Part shown: one piece after another, positions 42,601-53,938 of the stretch
Position numbering within the stretch: the first letter of the stretch is position 1
How the letters are laid out: every line of letters starts with the position of its first letter
Assembly (NCBI RefSeq): GCF_963662255.1
Contig: NC_085084.1
Span: 769,501 to 833,500 of the forward strand
Direction: 5' to 3'
DNA from: Cinclus cinclus
Lineage: Eukaryota; Chordata; Aves; Passeriformes; Cinclidae
DNA: 64,000 bases
Made by a program: the position numbers and the translations under genes
Notes under the pieces: model-generated
Database searches by the model: none
Seen by the model: the letters and a program-made list of their open reading frames with translations, nothing else
Told to the model about the DNA's origin: nothing

Positions 42601-45600
42601 TGGAGGAGCTGGCTACTCAGCTGAAATAAATATTTTCACTGGACATTTCCTGAGTTTCAGAGCTGTGAAACATTTGTTTCCTGACCTATTGCAGTAAATC
42701 CTGAGCAGCTGCAGTGGTGAGGGAAGAGAAGTTTGGGAAGGATTTTTATGCCTTTTTTCTTTCATTTCATTTCCCCTGTGCCCAAGTGTGGCATGCATAA
42801 ATAATATTCATTTAAGCTTAATATTCATAAGCCATTATGACCCAGGTCTGGAAGCTGCTTGTGAGATGGACATTTTGTTCAGACATTTTTTGGTGACTGG
42901 TGTGCATCCTGCCAGCTTTTGTTTTTCATGACAGTCAACTCTCTGTTCACAGATGGTCTGAAAAATGATACATTTGTCTCCTTGCAATTATCGCCTCCTT
43001 TCCATTTAACCTTTATTGCTATTGACATTATAAAAACATGAATAATCTCACAAACTACTTCCTTCAACTTTAATGAACTAAAGGTAAAAATTCCAAAAAC
43101 CATTTAATGTGATTTTCTCTTTTTATCTGTACATTATCACATTGTTGTTAACTTTTTTTCTTTGTGGTATGGCACACTGAGCACTTTAAGCATCTGAAAG
43201 CTTCCTTTGAATAGTTCTTGAAAAGACTGTGAACATTATGCAATAAATATCTGCTGTACTCCTCTTCATATCGATGATATAGCAAGTTACTAGTGTAGAT
43301 GAAGTGTCATTAAGGAAATCAAGAGCTAGGGATCATTTGAAATGCAGAAAAACATCAATAGGTATAAATTGCTTATCTTCTCCCAGAAAGATAAGAGATG
43401 TAGCAGGAGCACAAGCAAATGTATGAATTCAAAGAAATATCAGCTGCAGTGTTGCCATTCTTGTCACTGTTCATAGCAGATAATTCAAACCTTATTGCAG
43501 TGAAAAAAAGAAGTCTAAGGTCTACTAAAGATTTGCCAGTATAATTGCTAAGGGTTGTTCAGAAAGGCTCTTCTTTGTCAGTTGTTCCCTATAGTTTTTT
43601 ATGTAAGTCGTAGGGAAAAAAAAAAAAACCTGCTGTCACATTGCACATTTGTCATGGTGTTCAGAAACCTGAGAACACAATTGGCAGCAGCAACCTTGGA
43701 AATTCAGGATCTTCTCCTTCCTACAGATACATCTATGAACAAAGGCACAAGGTTTGGGTGGTTTTGTGTAAGGCTTCACCAGAAAAAATGGGGAAAACTC
43801 ACCTAAAAATGAGTTTATCTATGGATGCACACACAAACATTTTCTGTGTTCAAATAAATGTGGTTTTGGAGATGTATGCAAGTGGTTTTGGTTATGACAT
43901 TAACCCCTTGTTGTCTCTCTTTGCTGGTGCTAGAAGAAGAGGACGGGATATTCTTGTGTTGCTGCTGGGTTTTAGCTTACCAAAACATGCACAGTATTTG
44001 GTTATTTTACTTTGAGATGAGTTATTGATTTTAAATAATAAATTGTGTAACTCACAATGGCAAGTATGTTCTCAGTGTTGAGCAATTTTTAAAGATATAT
44101 TTTTCAAGAGTGAGACTGATGTGCTCTCCCGAGAGAATGTTTCTATTAAAAACCCCAGCAATCTCAAGAGTGTGTGCAAATTATAGCTATAGCAGCAACC
44201 TTATTTTTAAGGATTTTTGAAGGACGAATCTTCAAATCTCAATATTTCTTTAAGTTTAAAGGAATATCTTTCATTATTTGTGGTAGTTATGTTTTAAGCA
44301 TATAATCTCATAGAATATAATAATTCTCAGAGCAACCTTTGAGTTATTACGAGGAGATAAAACACGGTCTTGATCTTGAAGGTATTCTTTAGCCACTTAC
44401 CTTTCCCTCCCATCCATTAAACTAAAATGATTTTGCAGGACTGATGTATTTTTAGGCTTCTGGATTTAGTCCAAGTTTGCTGCATAATCTTGACATGACT
44501 GCTTTATCTCAATGCTGTGTTCTTTAAATTTCTCTGATTAGAAAAAGCCTTTCTAAATCAAGGGTCATTTAAATATAGTTTACCAACCTTTCCCTTAAAT
44601 ATTTTGCAGAAATCAAACACAGTCACTAGGTCTCTATCTGTGTTACAGTATTGTACATCAGCTGGTCCATGTGAATCACTGGGATTTACCTTGCTAAAAC
44701 CATAATCCCTTGACTTGATTTGATAGTTAGATTGTATGTGTGGCAGAGGCTTTAGGCAGAAGAATCAAATACATACTTGGAATTATTTCTGACGTGGGTG
44801 GTTGCAACAGGGATTTTCAGTGGCATATTTCTTAGAACAAAATGATTTCATATGTTCCAAGGACCAGTGAAAGTGCAATTAAATGCCTGAAATGTGTTGG
44901 ATTCAGGATTGCTCCTGGTTCTTGACAGTCAGTTCTGATGCTGAATTAGTTTGTAACCCTTTGTGGAACAAGCTTGAAGGCTAGCATAGTGAATGATTAA
45001 ATATACCTCTCTTATAACCTGAGGTAACCAAAAGACTGTGGCTAAATGTCACAGTTAGTGCTCTCAAGCCTCAGATTGCTCATCTAAAAACCCACAGAAT
45101 GGGTTAGGTAGGGAAAGAAGTCTAAGATAATTTGGTTTCCTTTTCCAGTTTTGCCATTCTTTGGCTGGCTAATGCATGACAGCCGATATCATAAATAAAC
45201 AAATAAATGGAGGAAGGCAGGATCACTGACAGTTTAGATTTCTTTCCAATGCTAAAATAGTAATTTTCTGTCTTGTCTCTGTGAAGATGTGTGAAACCCC
45301 TTTACTTGCTTGAGAACGTATAACCAGTAAGGATGGTAATCTATAAACACTCATCCAAACTTTTGTCCAGTTAAAAAAAAATACAATCCCTTTTTGGGGG
45401 TTCCCTGTGCACTGGGGAAGCCTTTTCTTTTGTCCCGCATATATTGGAGAGGCTTTTTCAGTTTCAGTCTGTGGGTGAAAGGTGCTGTGCCCCAGGCCTG
45501 GGGTTTGTAGTTGTTTTTTATGCAGGTCAGAAAGCAGCACAGTGATTGCTAAGGTGCCAGGATTCAAGCCAGGCTGAGTGGTGAAGCTGCCCTACAGATC

Positions 45601-45999
45601 TGGGGAGCATCCATCAGTTTTGATTAATTGTGATGTGCCTGGCGGGCCCTGAATGTTCTCCTTCCACATCCCTGGGACTCTGTGGGGCTGGCTGGGATCT
45701 CCCCAGAGTCTGAAGTGTGATTTCTCCCACTGCTGGGTGCTAACACTCCTTCGGTGTGAGATGCCAGGGTAGTTCATGGAATCTGGCACATCAAATAAGC
45801 CTCTGAAATGAAGATTTTTGCTGAGAAAGACACCAGGAACTTCATGACTCTGAACAACTCGCACCAGTTCTTGTGAACAGACTTCCCTTTGTGTAGATAA
45901 ACCCTTAAAAGTGGATATTATTATTATACCATCAAAACTTTGGACAAGTTAATTACTATGGTCAGGAATCATGTGCTGTTATATTAATCTCAGACTAAT

Positions 46000-46080
46000 C
46001 TTAGAATGGTTTAGTTTGGAAGGAACCCTAATGACATCTTGTTCCAGCCCCCTGCCATGGGCAGGGACACCTATTGGATG
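46000..46080 (-). mobile_element. CR1 LINE 3' tail
   Basis: Plus-strand TTAGAATGGTTTAGTTTGGA, AGGAACCCTAATGACATC and CCAGCCCCCTGCCATGGGCA are the reverse complement of the CR1 3' end (the GTGTCCCTGCCCATGGCAGG region). Confidence 0.75.
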
Positions 46081-46864
46081 CAGAAATGCTGCAACTGGAG
46101 TGAGAGTTTCCAACTTCTTAACTGAAATAGACGAGAAAATGTGCATGTTTAATTTCTTTAAAGTATATGGTGCAGAATTTACCATGATACAAACGTTCCT
46201 CTAGGGTGAGGTGGATTTTAAATACTGTAATTTACTTCTCAATCCAGCCCTTACTTTTTAAATCTTTGGTGATAGTGGAAGCTATATAAAAGCTATAGAA
46301 GTATTAGCTTTTTAATGAAGTGTTTAATGTGGAGATCTCTGTCTATTCAGCACCCATTTTCTTTTAATCCTTGTTAATAGAGAAAACTATAAAACGTTTT
46401 TATTGAAGTGTACAAAATAAAACATATGAAGGTGAGACTGGATGTTTTGCATAACACAATCTGAAGACAAATACATGAACAGAGTGATTAGATAGTATTG
46501 AAAGAAGTAATTCAGTGAAATAGCAATGCTGTCAGATTAACTTTGTGTTTGACAGCCTGTGGTAAAAGTTCTGCATCACCATTATGTGAAGATACTATTT
46601 GTGGAACCAGTACATATTAATTTCAGCAGATAATGGTGAAAAAACATTACTTGAAAGTAGCACTCACTGAGGCAGCTGCCCACTTAGATGATTAATAATT
46701 AGAAATACTGCTGGCATTTCTGATGTGGAAAGATTGCTTCCTCCAGGAGAGAAACAGATATTTACCATGTTTCAGGTAATTTTACCATGGGGTATGGATG
46801 TGGGCAGGTCCATCCAGAATCCTAATTAAATTATTTGTTCTTGTCAGTGTGCAGATCCAGATTT

Positions 46865-46990
46865 GTAGAGGTGTGAAGGGAGCTGGGACAGGGTCTCAGC
46901 CTGGAGAAAAGGAGCTCAGGGGGGACCTTGTGGCTCTGCACAACTCCCTGACAGGAGGGGACAGCTGTGCTCACCTCAGGTCTTCTCTCC
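46865..46990 (+). mobile_element. CR1 LINE internal fragment
   Basis: GTGGCTCTGCACAACTCCCT then GACAGGAGGGGACAGC is the reverse complement of a block within the antisense copies at 20374-20830 and 34693-35240, so this piece is a CR1 in sense orientation lacking the 3' end. Confidence 0.7.
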
Positions 46991-48214
46991 CACAAATGGA
47001 GATCTCCATTTATTGGTTCAACACATCAGCATTAAGTGTGGAAATGTGGGTCTGGGTTAATGTGTTACTTGTTCTCTGCACTGAGCTAATTACTGCTTAA
47101 AAACTGATGAAATTCTGAGGAACACACAGGTTTGCTGAAGTGATCTCTGCAGGCTTCAATTTTTTCCTTCCCTTTTTATATATATTTTTTTTTTTTTGTA
47201 GCTCACTGAAAACTGTCTCTGTAGGCTTCTTCCTCTTTCCCTCAGCTTACTGAACTTCTTTTCCTTAATGTTACCTTGGTAAAGACTTCGCTGCTTTAAT
47301 ATATAATTTTCATTGTGACTTTCATTGCTGCAATTAAGTGGCTAATTGAACAGTTTATAACATCTGCTCCTAATTGCTTCTGCCACAGGTTAACTCTGAA
47401 AGGCACAGAAAAATAACACACAAAACACTGCCTGTGTTACTTTTTGTTGAGAAAAACCTCAGAGATTTTCTCTTTATGGGCAAATGAGACTGCTTGAATA
47501 GCTTCAATATTAAACTTCCTTTGATACTGTATCTTAGATGCCATCTACAGTGTAATATGCTGTAGTTTAAAAATGCCCATGAAATGTAAGTGTAGATAGA
47601 AAATACATTTGGGGGTTGTGGTCTAACCTGCAGTAAAAGATGTGAAAGTGCAGTTAAACTTCCTGTCTTGCTTATCCTGCTAAAAATACAGAGCAGCAAT
47701 TTGGACTTTCTGGATTGTCTGTTGTAAGAATAGAGCAAAACTAATATAAGCCTCTACAAAACCCTCCAATGGGTTTATCACAGAATAAATAGAAGTTTAA
47801 TCTGCCTGTGCTATTTATAATAAAACATAGGCTTTCCAGCAGCTTTTATTAAAAAAACCAAACAACAAAACAGTAAAGTACTGGTCATATGGGAGAGTGT
47901 TCCCAGCTGTTCCTGGACTCTGCATTGAATGGAATGGAGTGAAGTACAGTGCAAGAGCAAATCTGACAGAAACTTAGGAAAATGAAAGATTCTCAAGTCT
48001 ATCTTCAGAGTTATTGTTTTTAAAAAGACATTCAGGGGATTAGTGTAGCAATTTAATTATTATTAAAATAATAATATAATCCTCATTTTAGCATACAAAT
48101 TTTATTTCTGATAAAGCTACAGCACAATGAAAAGAGAAGCATTAATATGAATGTAGGGAGAAAGTTTCTTGTTTGTTATTAAAACTTAATTCTTTGTAAG
48201 TAAATATTGCTCAC

Positions 48215-48228
48215 AATTTTTTTAAAAT

Positions 48229-48271
<43 letters not shown>
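48215..48271 (+). repeat. (CATA)n/(TA)n microsatellite
   Basis: A few CATA units grading into about 16 TA dinucleotides, a common slippage-prone site. Confidence 0.9.
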
Positions 48272-48272
<1 letters not shown>

Positions 48273-49059
48273 CCCATTAAAAATGAGTGGAGAAATGCTG
48301 CATCTGGAAAATCTTAGTTTTCAGGCAGCTGGGTCTATAAATGTATTTCCACAGATCTTCTCATTTTCTTGTCATCCCAGTGGTTCAAAAAAAAAACAAG
48401 TGATTTGAAGTGATGATTACTAGAGCCTTCAGTATACTGCTCTTGTGAAGGAAGATTTCTTGTGCTGACCTTTTTCTCCTTCATGTTTAAGCTATTCTCC
48501 TCCCCTTGTTCTTTACCGGTTCTGAAATTTACCTGTTTCCCTTTCCTAAATCATGCTGACTTCTCAAATCTGCTTGATTACAGGCCTAGCTTTGGTATGG
48601 TTCTTTTCTTTGCTGTAAATTTCTTCCATACTGAAAAAGTTTTTAAAATTGTTCTTTGGTTTTGGGTTTATTTTATTCACTTTTTTATTCTTCCATGCTG
48701 AAGGGAGGCCTTGAAATTTAATTGCACAGGGAATTATTCTTCGTCTTTCTAAAGCTGAGTTGTTCAGCTTCAGAAAAGTGAGTTTTTCAGCTTCATTTTT
48801 CTAAAGCTGACACCGGGAGGTGTCTGTGCTGTGATGGGCAAAGTTGTGTTGCACTGATGCTGCAAAAAATTTCTTTTGTCCAGATGTTCGTATTTTGCTG
48901 TCTGTCGCGCACCTTTCCTTTTATTTCACAGAAATACCCTATAACCCTTCAGTTTACCCACATCACCTCTGTGGCATTCAGTTTGTTTGGTTTTTTTTTT
49001 TTTTTTTTTAAGTTTGTGATTTTCCCCATCGTGCTGACTGCAGGTTTGTTGGTGTGCAG

Positions 49060-49166
49060 GGTTCAACAACTCGGAGCGCACGTGCGACAAGGAGTTCATC
49101 ATCCGCAGGGCCGCCACCAACCGCGTCCTCAACGTCCTGCGCCACTGGGTCTCCAAACACTCACAG
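49060..49166 (+). CDS. RASGRF2: RASGRF2 exon: second REM block ([20 protein letters not shown])
   Basis: Exon of 107 nt, acceptor TGTGCAG, donor GTATCC, two bases in and phase 0 out. It encodes [18 protein letters not shown] and [18 protein letters not shown], the helix that in Sos and RasGRF proteins completes the exchanger-motif scaffold after the linker (about residues 897-931). About 33 of 35 codons end in G or C. An LTR begins about 100 bp downstream. Confidence 0.97.
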
Positions 49167-49265
49167 GTATCCCCCCTGGGGGTGGGTCTTCTGGCTATTA
49201 TCGTGGGGTTTGTGCATTATACACGCAGCAATCACGGGGCAGTCTTAGAGCTTTTATCCCATCAG

Positions 49266-50056
49266 TGTCATGGGCCTCGTTTTACAGAGTGAGACGCAGG
49301 AGATGGTGAGAGCGCCCACCCTGACAACAGCTAAAATGCTCTCGGTTATGTCAGGAAAATTAAGCCACCAACACCAGAGGTTTATGTCCGAAAAGGAGAC
49401 AGGGGAGTCCTTTTACTTTATTCGAATAAAGGGAGAGGCCATGGGGTATTCTCCTGGGATCTCTCAATTCTTTGGAGGTTGCAGCCTCCTTTTTATCCCA
49501 ATTTCCCATCCACATTTCCCTCTCTTTGCCCATGGGCTGAGGTACTGGAGAGGCACAGACTTCCCAGAATGACTGATACCCGAGATTCCTCTCTAATGTA
49601 CAACCCTCCCTTTTCCTTTTTAATTCTTATGGAATTCATGGGTTTTCCCCATTGCTTCTTTCATCTTTCAATATCCAGTGTCATTGATCAGCAAACCTGC
49701 AGTTTGTTTGTAAAGGCAAATATCTTTGTCCATCCATCAATCAGTGGAATCCTTCCCATTGTTCCTTTTATCTCTCAGTGCTGGTTTTATCTACCCACAG
49801 CTTGTTTGTAAAGACAAATCTATCACCTCCTCTCAAAAGTTACAAAGCCTTTTAACAACTTTCTAGCCAATTAGCAGAATATTAAAAGCTGACAAGCATT
49901 TGCTCAGCCCAATTAATAAAGCTACAGGTACCTCTTGTTTTGAACAATGCTTGCTTGTAATACTTTAAAACAATGGATAAACAGTATTAAACTTACATAT
50001 TTCTTGCTGTCTTGCTATCTACCTCGCTTAACATATTCCTCAGGCCTATCTCTACA
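49266..50056 (-). mobile_element. LTR-like element, family C (antisense to gene)
   Basis: About 790 bp that read as an LTR on the minus strand: possible start TGTAGAGATAGG at 50056, a TATA-like GGATAAAAAGG (plus-strand about 49491-49501), an AATAAA signal (plus-strand 49417-49422) about 75 bp beyond it, and a U5-like segment ending ACGAGGCCCATGACA near 49266. Borders are approximate because no target-site duplication was found. No internal retroviral sequence adjoins it. ORFs of 60-110 codons inside it look like chance. Confidence 0.55.
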
Positions 50057-50520
50057 CTGCTCACAGCCCTGTTGTTTTTTCTCCTTGCATCTTCAGCATT
50101 CTTGCATTTCTCCATCCTAAGATTTGCTTTCACACAGCTTTCTGAGAATTTTATCCCTTTTTTTTTCTCTTTCCCTGGAGCACACAGGAATCAATATCTC
50201 ACTCTGCTTGTGCCACAGCCAGCCCAGCCCAGCTGCTCTGCTTGTGTTAAAGTGCTCATGTTCTCATGCAGAAGTTTATTCATTTATTGTCATTTATTTT
50301 CATTTATTTATTCATGGTGAATCATGCACAGGAAACCATGACCATGGGCCTGGCAGCACTGGGGTCTGGTTTGTGGTGGCAAAATGGAGTTGGCAGAGGA
50401 GGGAGGGGAAGAAATCCAAGTGTTTTGTGCAATATCATAGATAAAAAGCACCCTTTGGGCTGACAGGTGGGAAATGTGCTTGGTGAATTCAACATGGATG
50501 TGGAAGAGTATTGAAAATGG

Positions 50521-50758
50521 GAAAAGGGAAGGGGAAGGGGAAGGGGAAAGTTTAGGAAAGTTGGAAAGGAAAGGAAAGGAAAGGAAAGGAAAGGAAAGGA
50601 AAGGAAAGGAAAGGAAAGGAAAGGAAAGGAAAGGAAAGGAAAGGAAAGGAAAGGAAAGGAAAGGAAAGGAAAGGAAAGGAAAGGAAAGGAAAGGAAAGGA
50701 AAGGAAAGGAAAGGAAAGGAAAGGAAAGGAAAGGAAAGGAAAGGAAAGGAAAGGAAAG
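50521..50758 (+). repeat. (GGAAA)n pentanucleotide array, second copy
   Basis: A GGGGAA-type leader (50521-50565) is followed by about 38 nearly perfect GGAAA units. The leader includes GAAAGTTTAGGAAAG, also present at the head of the array at 9945. Lys/Glu/Arg/Gly and Phe/Leu/Ser/Pro ORFs across it are spurious. Confidence 0.96.
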
Positions 50759-51358
50759 CTGAGAGATTTCTGTACACCTTGTGCAGATGCTGCTTCATGG
50801 CACTTACAGACTGCTTTGTCACTTCATGCTGCTAATAAAGGATACTTCATCTCAAAAGCTAACTGCAGCAATGTCAAGCTGTGTGAAATCAATTCCCTTT
50901 TTCCCATGTGAAGGGTTTAATTTTCATAGAGGCTAAGTTTGCTAGAGAATTAACTCAGTAAAAGATGTAAGTGGGAAAACTGGTTTGTTTGGAAAGCTGA
51001 ACAGCCCAGAAGAGATCACTAAAATCTCTCTTGCTATCACAGGAGTTATTAATGATTTCAAGTTACTGGGAACAGCCTATGTACACCAAGTTTTGACTCC
51101 CTGTTAAATTAAAGTCAGAATCAAGCAAATACGGAGCTGAAGTAGAAGTGGCAGCAGACTGTTATTACAGTTTTGTGTTACTCTAGGTACTTATTGTGTT
51201 CCAGTTCATATTAAATATCTTCTATGACATGAGTTGATCCTCTATGCTAATTAAAATTTATGTGATTGTGGAAATGTGGAAATTTCTCTCTACATTAGGC
51301 AATATCTACAGGTAGTTTCACTGATTTCTTTTGCAGTTGCTTTTTCATCATGTTAACA

Positions 51359-51381
51359 ATTGGTATTGTAAAAATACCAAT
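51359..51381. repeat. 9-bp inverted repeat, 5-nt loop
   Basis: ATTGGTATT and AATACCAAT flank GTAAA. At this arm length a few chance occurrences are expected in a window this size. Confidence 0.8.
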
Positions 51382-53898
51382 AAATATGTGAAGAGGACAA
51401 AGGTAATGAGTAATACATCATGGTGCATTTTGAAAGTGGAAGCTGTTACCTGCACTCCCTGGCCTCTCACTGCCATTTATTTTTTCCATGGCAGAGGTGT
51501 CAAATGTTAATTCTTTAGCTCTCCTAGTCCATTGCTCTTCCAATATAGCAATTAATTTAAAATGCAAGGGCTTTGGCATGGAAAGTAAGAAATGCTACAG
51601 CAGCAGAGCATATAATCAGCTTTTTGTGTTGTTTACTTATGAGACCAGGGAGAGAGAAAGGACAGGCCCAAACAAACAGAGAAGTCTGACTAGTTGGTGC
51701 CAAAAAATATGGGACAGGACTACTTTAAGGAGGACTAGTGAAGAATTACTGTCTGGCCAAACGATGTGAAATGTTTGCAGTAAAGATGTAGATGGGAGTG
51801 CAGTAGCTCCAAGCTTATTTTACAGTTTCAGCACAAACTGCAGATCCTGAGCCACCTGTGTCTGGTGAGGAAATCCTTATTCAATTTCCAAAATGACAAA
51901 GCAATATAAGCATTGGAATTCTTTAAGAACAACAGACCTGCCAAAAATTTTTGCATATTTTAAGGTATTTGCATTATTCTCTGGATACTCAGCAACCTTG
52001 GCTGAGACATCCTTCATCTTTGTGAGCAGCCAAGAGCAGGTTTGGTTCTCAAAAGAAATGGCAGGTTTTATTCTAAAAAAACTCCAAACAAAATTAAACC
52101 CCCATCTTACAAAGTAAGTGAAAATAAGTTGATGTCTGGAAAGATAAATGTGCAATCTTGGTATTTTTTTCCCTCTACCTGGCTTTGAATTTGTTTTTGC
52201 TGCAAAAACTCCCAGCACCAAGTGGGCAGCTTTTCTTTGTCCAGAGACTGTTCTCCTTCAGTGTCCTGAGATCTTTGTGGTCATCAACAGCCCACACCAC
52301 TCCAGAAGCTGACCAACCACACACCCTCCTTTATGGCAAAATGTCATTTCCTCACCACTGGCTGCAAAGAGAATCAGAGTCAATAGATGTGTGAAGTTCC
52401 TTTCTCTGTCAGCTGTGAGATGCTGCAGACCTGCTTCAGTGATGCAGCTCCTGAGCGATTCTGCAGCACACCCAGCTCTGTCTTGGTGCTCTCTGACTCA
52501 CCGGTGCCTAAACTGTTGTCCTGATGCTTTGTGCACGGGTGCAAGGCTCACAGACAGCCATCTGTCCCAGGGCTCTGGCCCTGCACTGTTCCCTACCCTT
52601 CCTGCCTCCCTCTGGAGCCCTTTGGCTGCCTTAGCCTGCTGCTCTCCTGCATGCAAGACCATGGGTCAGGGTTAGTGCACGAACCAAGGGATGCAGGAGT
52701 CATCCAAACAAATGGTTCGGGGCCCTGTGCTTGCTCACTTTGCTCTAGAAAATCCTTGGCTGCGATTTGGAAGGTCTGTGCTGGGCTCTGGAATCAATTA
52801 GCTTCCACTGTCTTGCAGCTGTGTCAAAACCACACTTAGGGATGGTTTAATGTTGCTCTACTTTTTTATTTTCTTTATTTTCTTTTTTGTTTTAATTTAT
52901 CTAAGCATGGGCAGCATTTAATATGTAGAATTGTCTTTGAGCAGAAAACAGAATCATTAAAATTAATGAATCAGCCTATTCAGTGTGGAGGGGCTTTCAT
53001 AAAGTGGTTTTGCTATCTTGAAATCATGCTAAACAACTCTTTAAAAAGAATTAATTACTCTTAAAACTTGGGTCATACACTGCAGAGGCCTCACTTGAAT
53101 TTCAAGTAAATGTACACGTGGTAGTGCCAGATCTGCAGTCCTGCAGTGTGGAGGGCACAAGGAGCTAATGAATGTCCTGAGGAGCTATCAAGGCACAGAT
53201 AGGTTTGGGAACAAGCCATCCCCAGGTGAGGTGGCACATGCTTCCCTGTTTTTACCACCCTGTTTTTAGGAGCAAGCCAAATCTGTGCTGCTCATCAGCC
53301 AAAACCAGCACAGTATGAAAGGTAACTTTAGGTATTCCAGATTGTTTTGTTTACATTTCTGTTCTTTTTATTCCATACCCCTCCTTTTTTTTTTTGTTCC
53401 CTTTCAGACCTGCAAGCCAGCAAAGCTTTCTTTTTGCCTTAAATAAAAGCAGAATAAATAAACAGCAGAATGCTCGTGTTTACATTTTGGTTTTGAAATG
53501 GGACTGAGAGGAGCAGAGCAGGATTCTCCTGTTGTGAGCAATGAACACACAGATGATGAGGTAGAGAACCACTGGAATCAGGAGTGTTGGTGGGGACAGA
53601 AAGGGCTCACCAAAATAAAATTAACACTGGCTCCTGCAGTGGTGGAAAAAATAGGAAGGCAAAGGGGACCAGGGGCAGAAAGTCTCAGGATGACTTTCAT
53701 TATCCTTGTTTTATTTAACAATACTTCCTTGCCTCTTCTCTGAACACTCACGTAGCAAAGTGAAGCTCTTTCTGCTCCTTTGGGCAAACAGATTGAAGTG
53801 GAGCTTGCCCAAAGGAGGAAACTTTCACATCTGGGCTCTCCAGTCCCCCAGCTCTGAATGACAGCTGAGGGCTTGTTCCCACTGCATTCTTATTGCTT

Positions 53899-53938
53899 TT
53901 AATTTTTTTTTTTTTTTTTTTTTGTTAGGGTTAGGATT
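53899..53938 (+). repeat. Poly-T tract joined to two TTAGGG-like units
   Basis: A run of more than 20 T is followed directly by GTTAGGGTTAGGATT. It could be the antisense poly-A of a lost retroposon or a tiny interstitial telomeric insert. Confidence 0.6.

Larger units (their letters stand above)
33782..49059 (+). other. RASGRF2: Largest intron of the window (15.3 kb)
   Basis: Intron of 15278 bp from GTGAGG to GTGTGCAG. Identified pieces are CR1 fragments at 33877-33952, 34693-35240, 36080-36600, 46000-46080 and 46865-46990, and a (TA)n tract at about 48230-48270. Long stretches (36600-46000, 47000-48230) contain no gene or repeat I can name; ORFs there (up to 155 codons at 40732-41199) lack family resemblance and splice context. 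A competing AG lies at 49042-49043, 16 bp upstream of the real acceptor; using it would add 17 nt and shift the frame. Confidence 0.85.
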
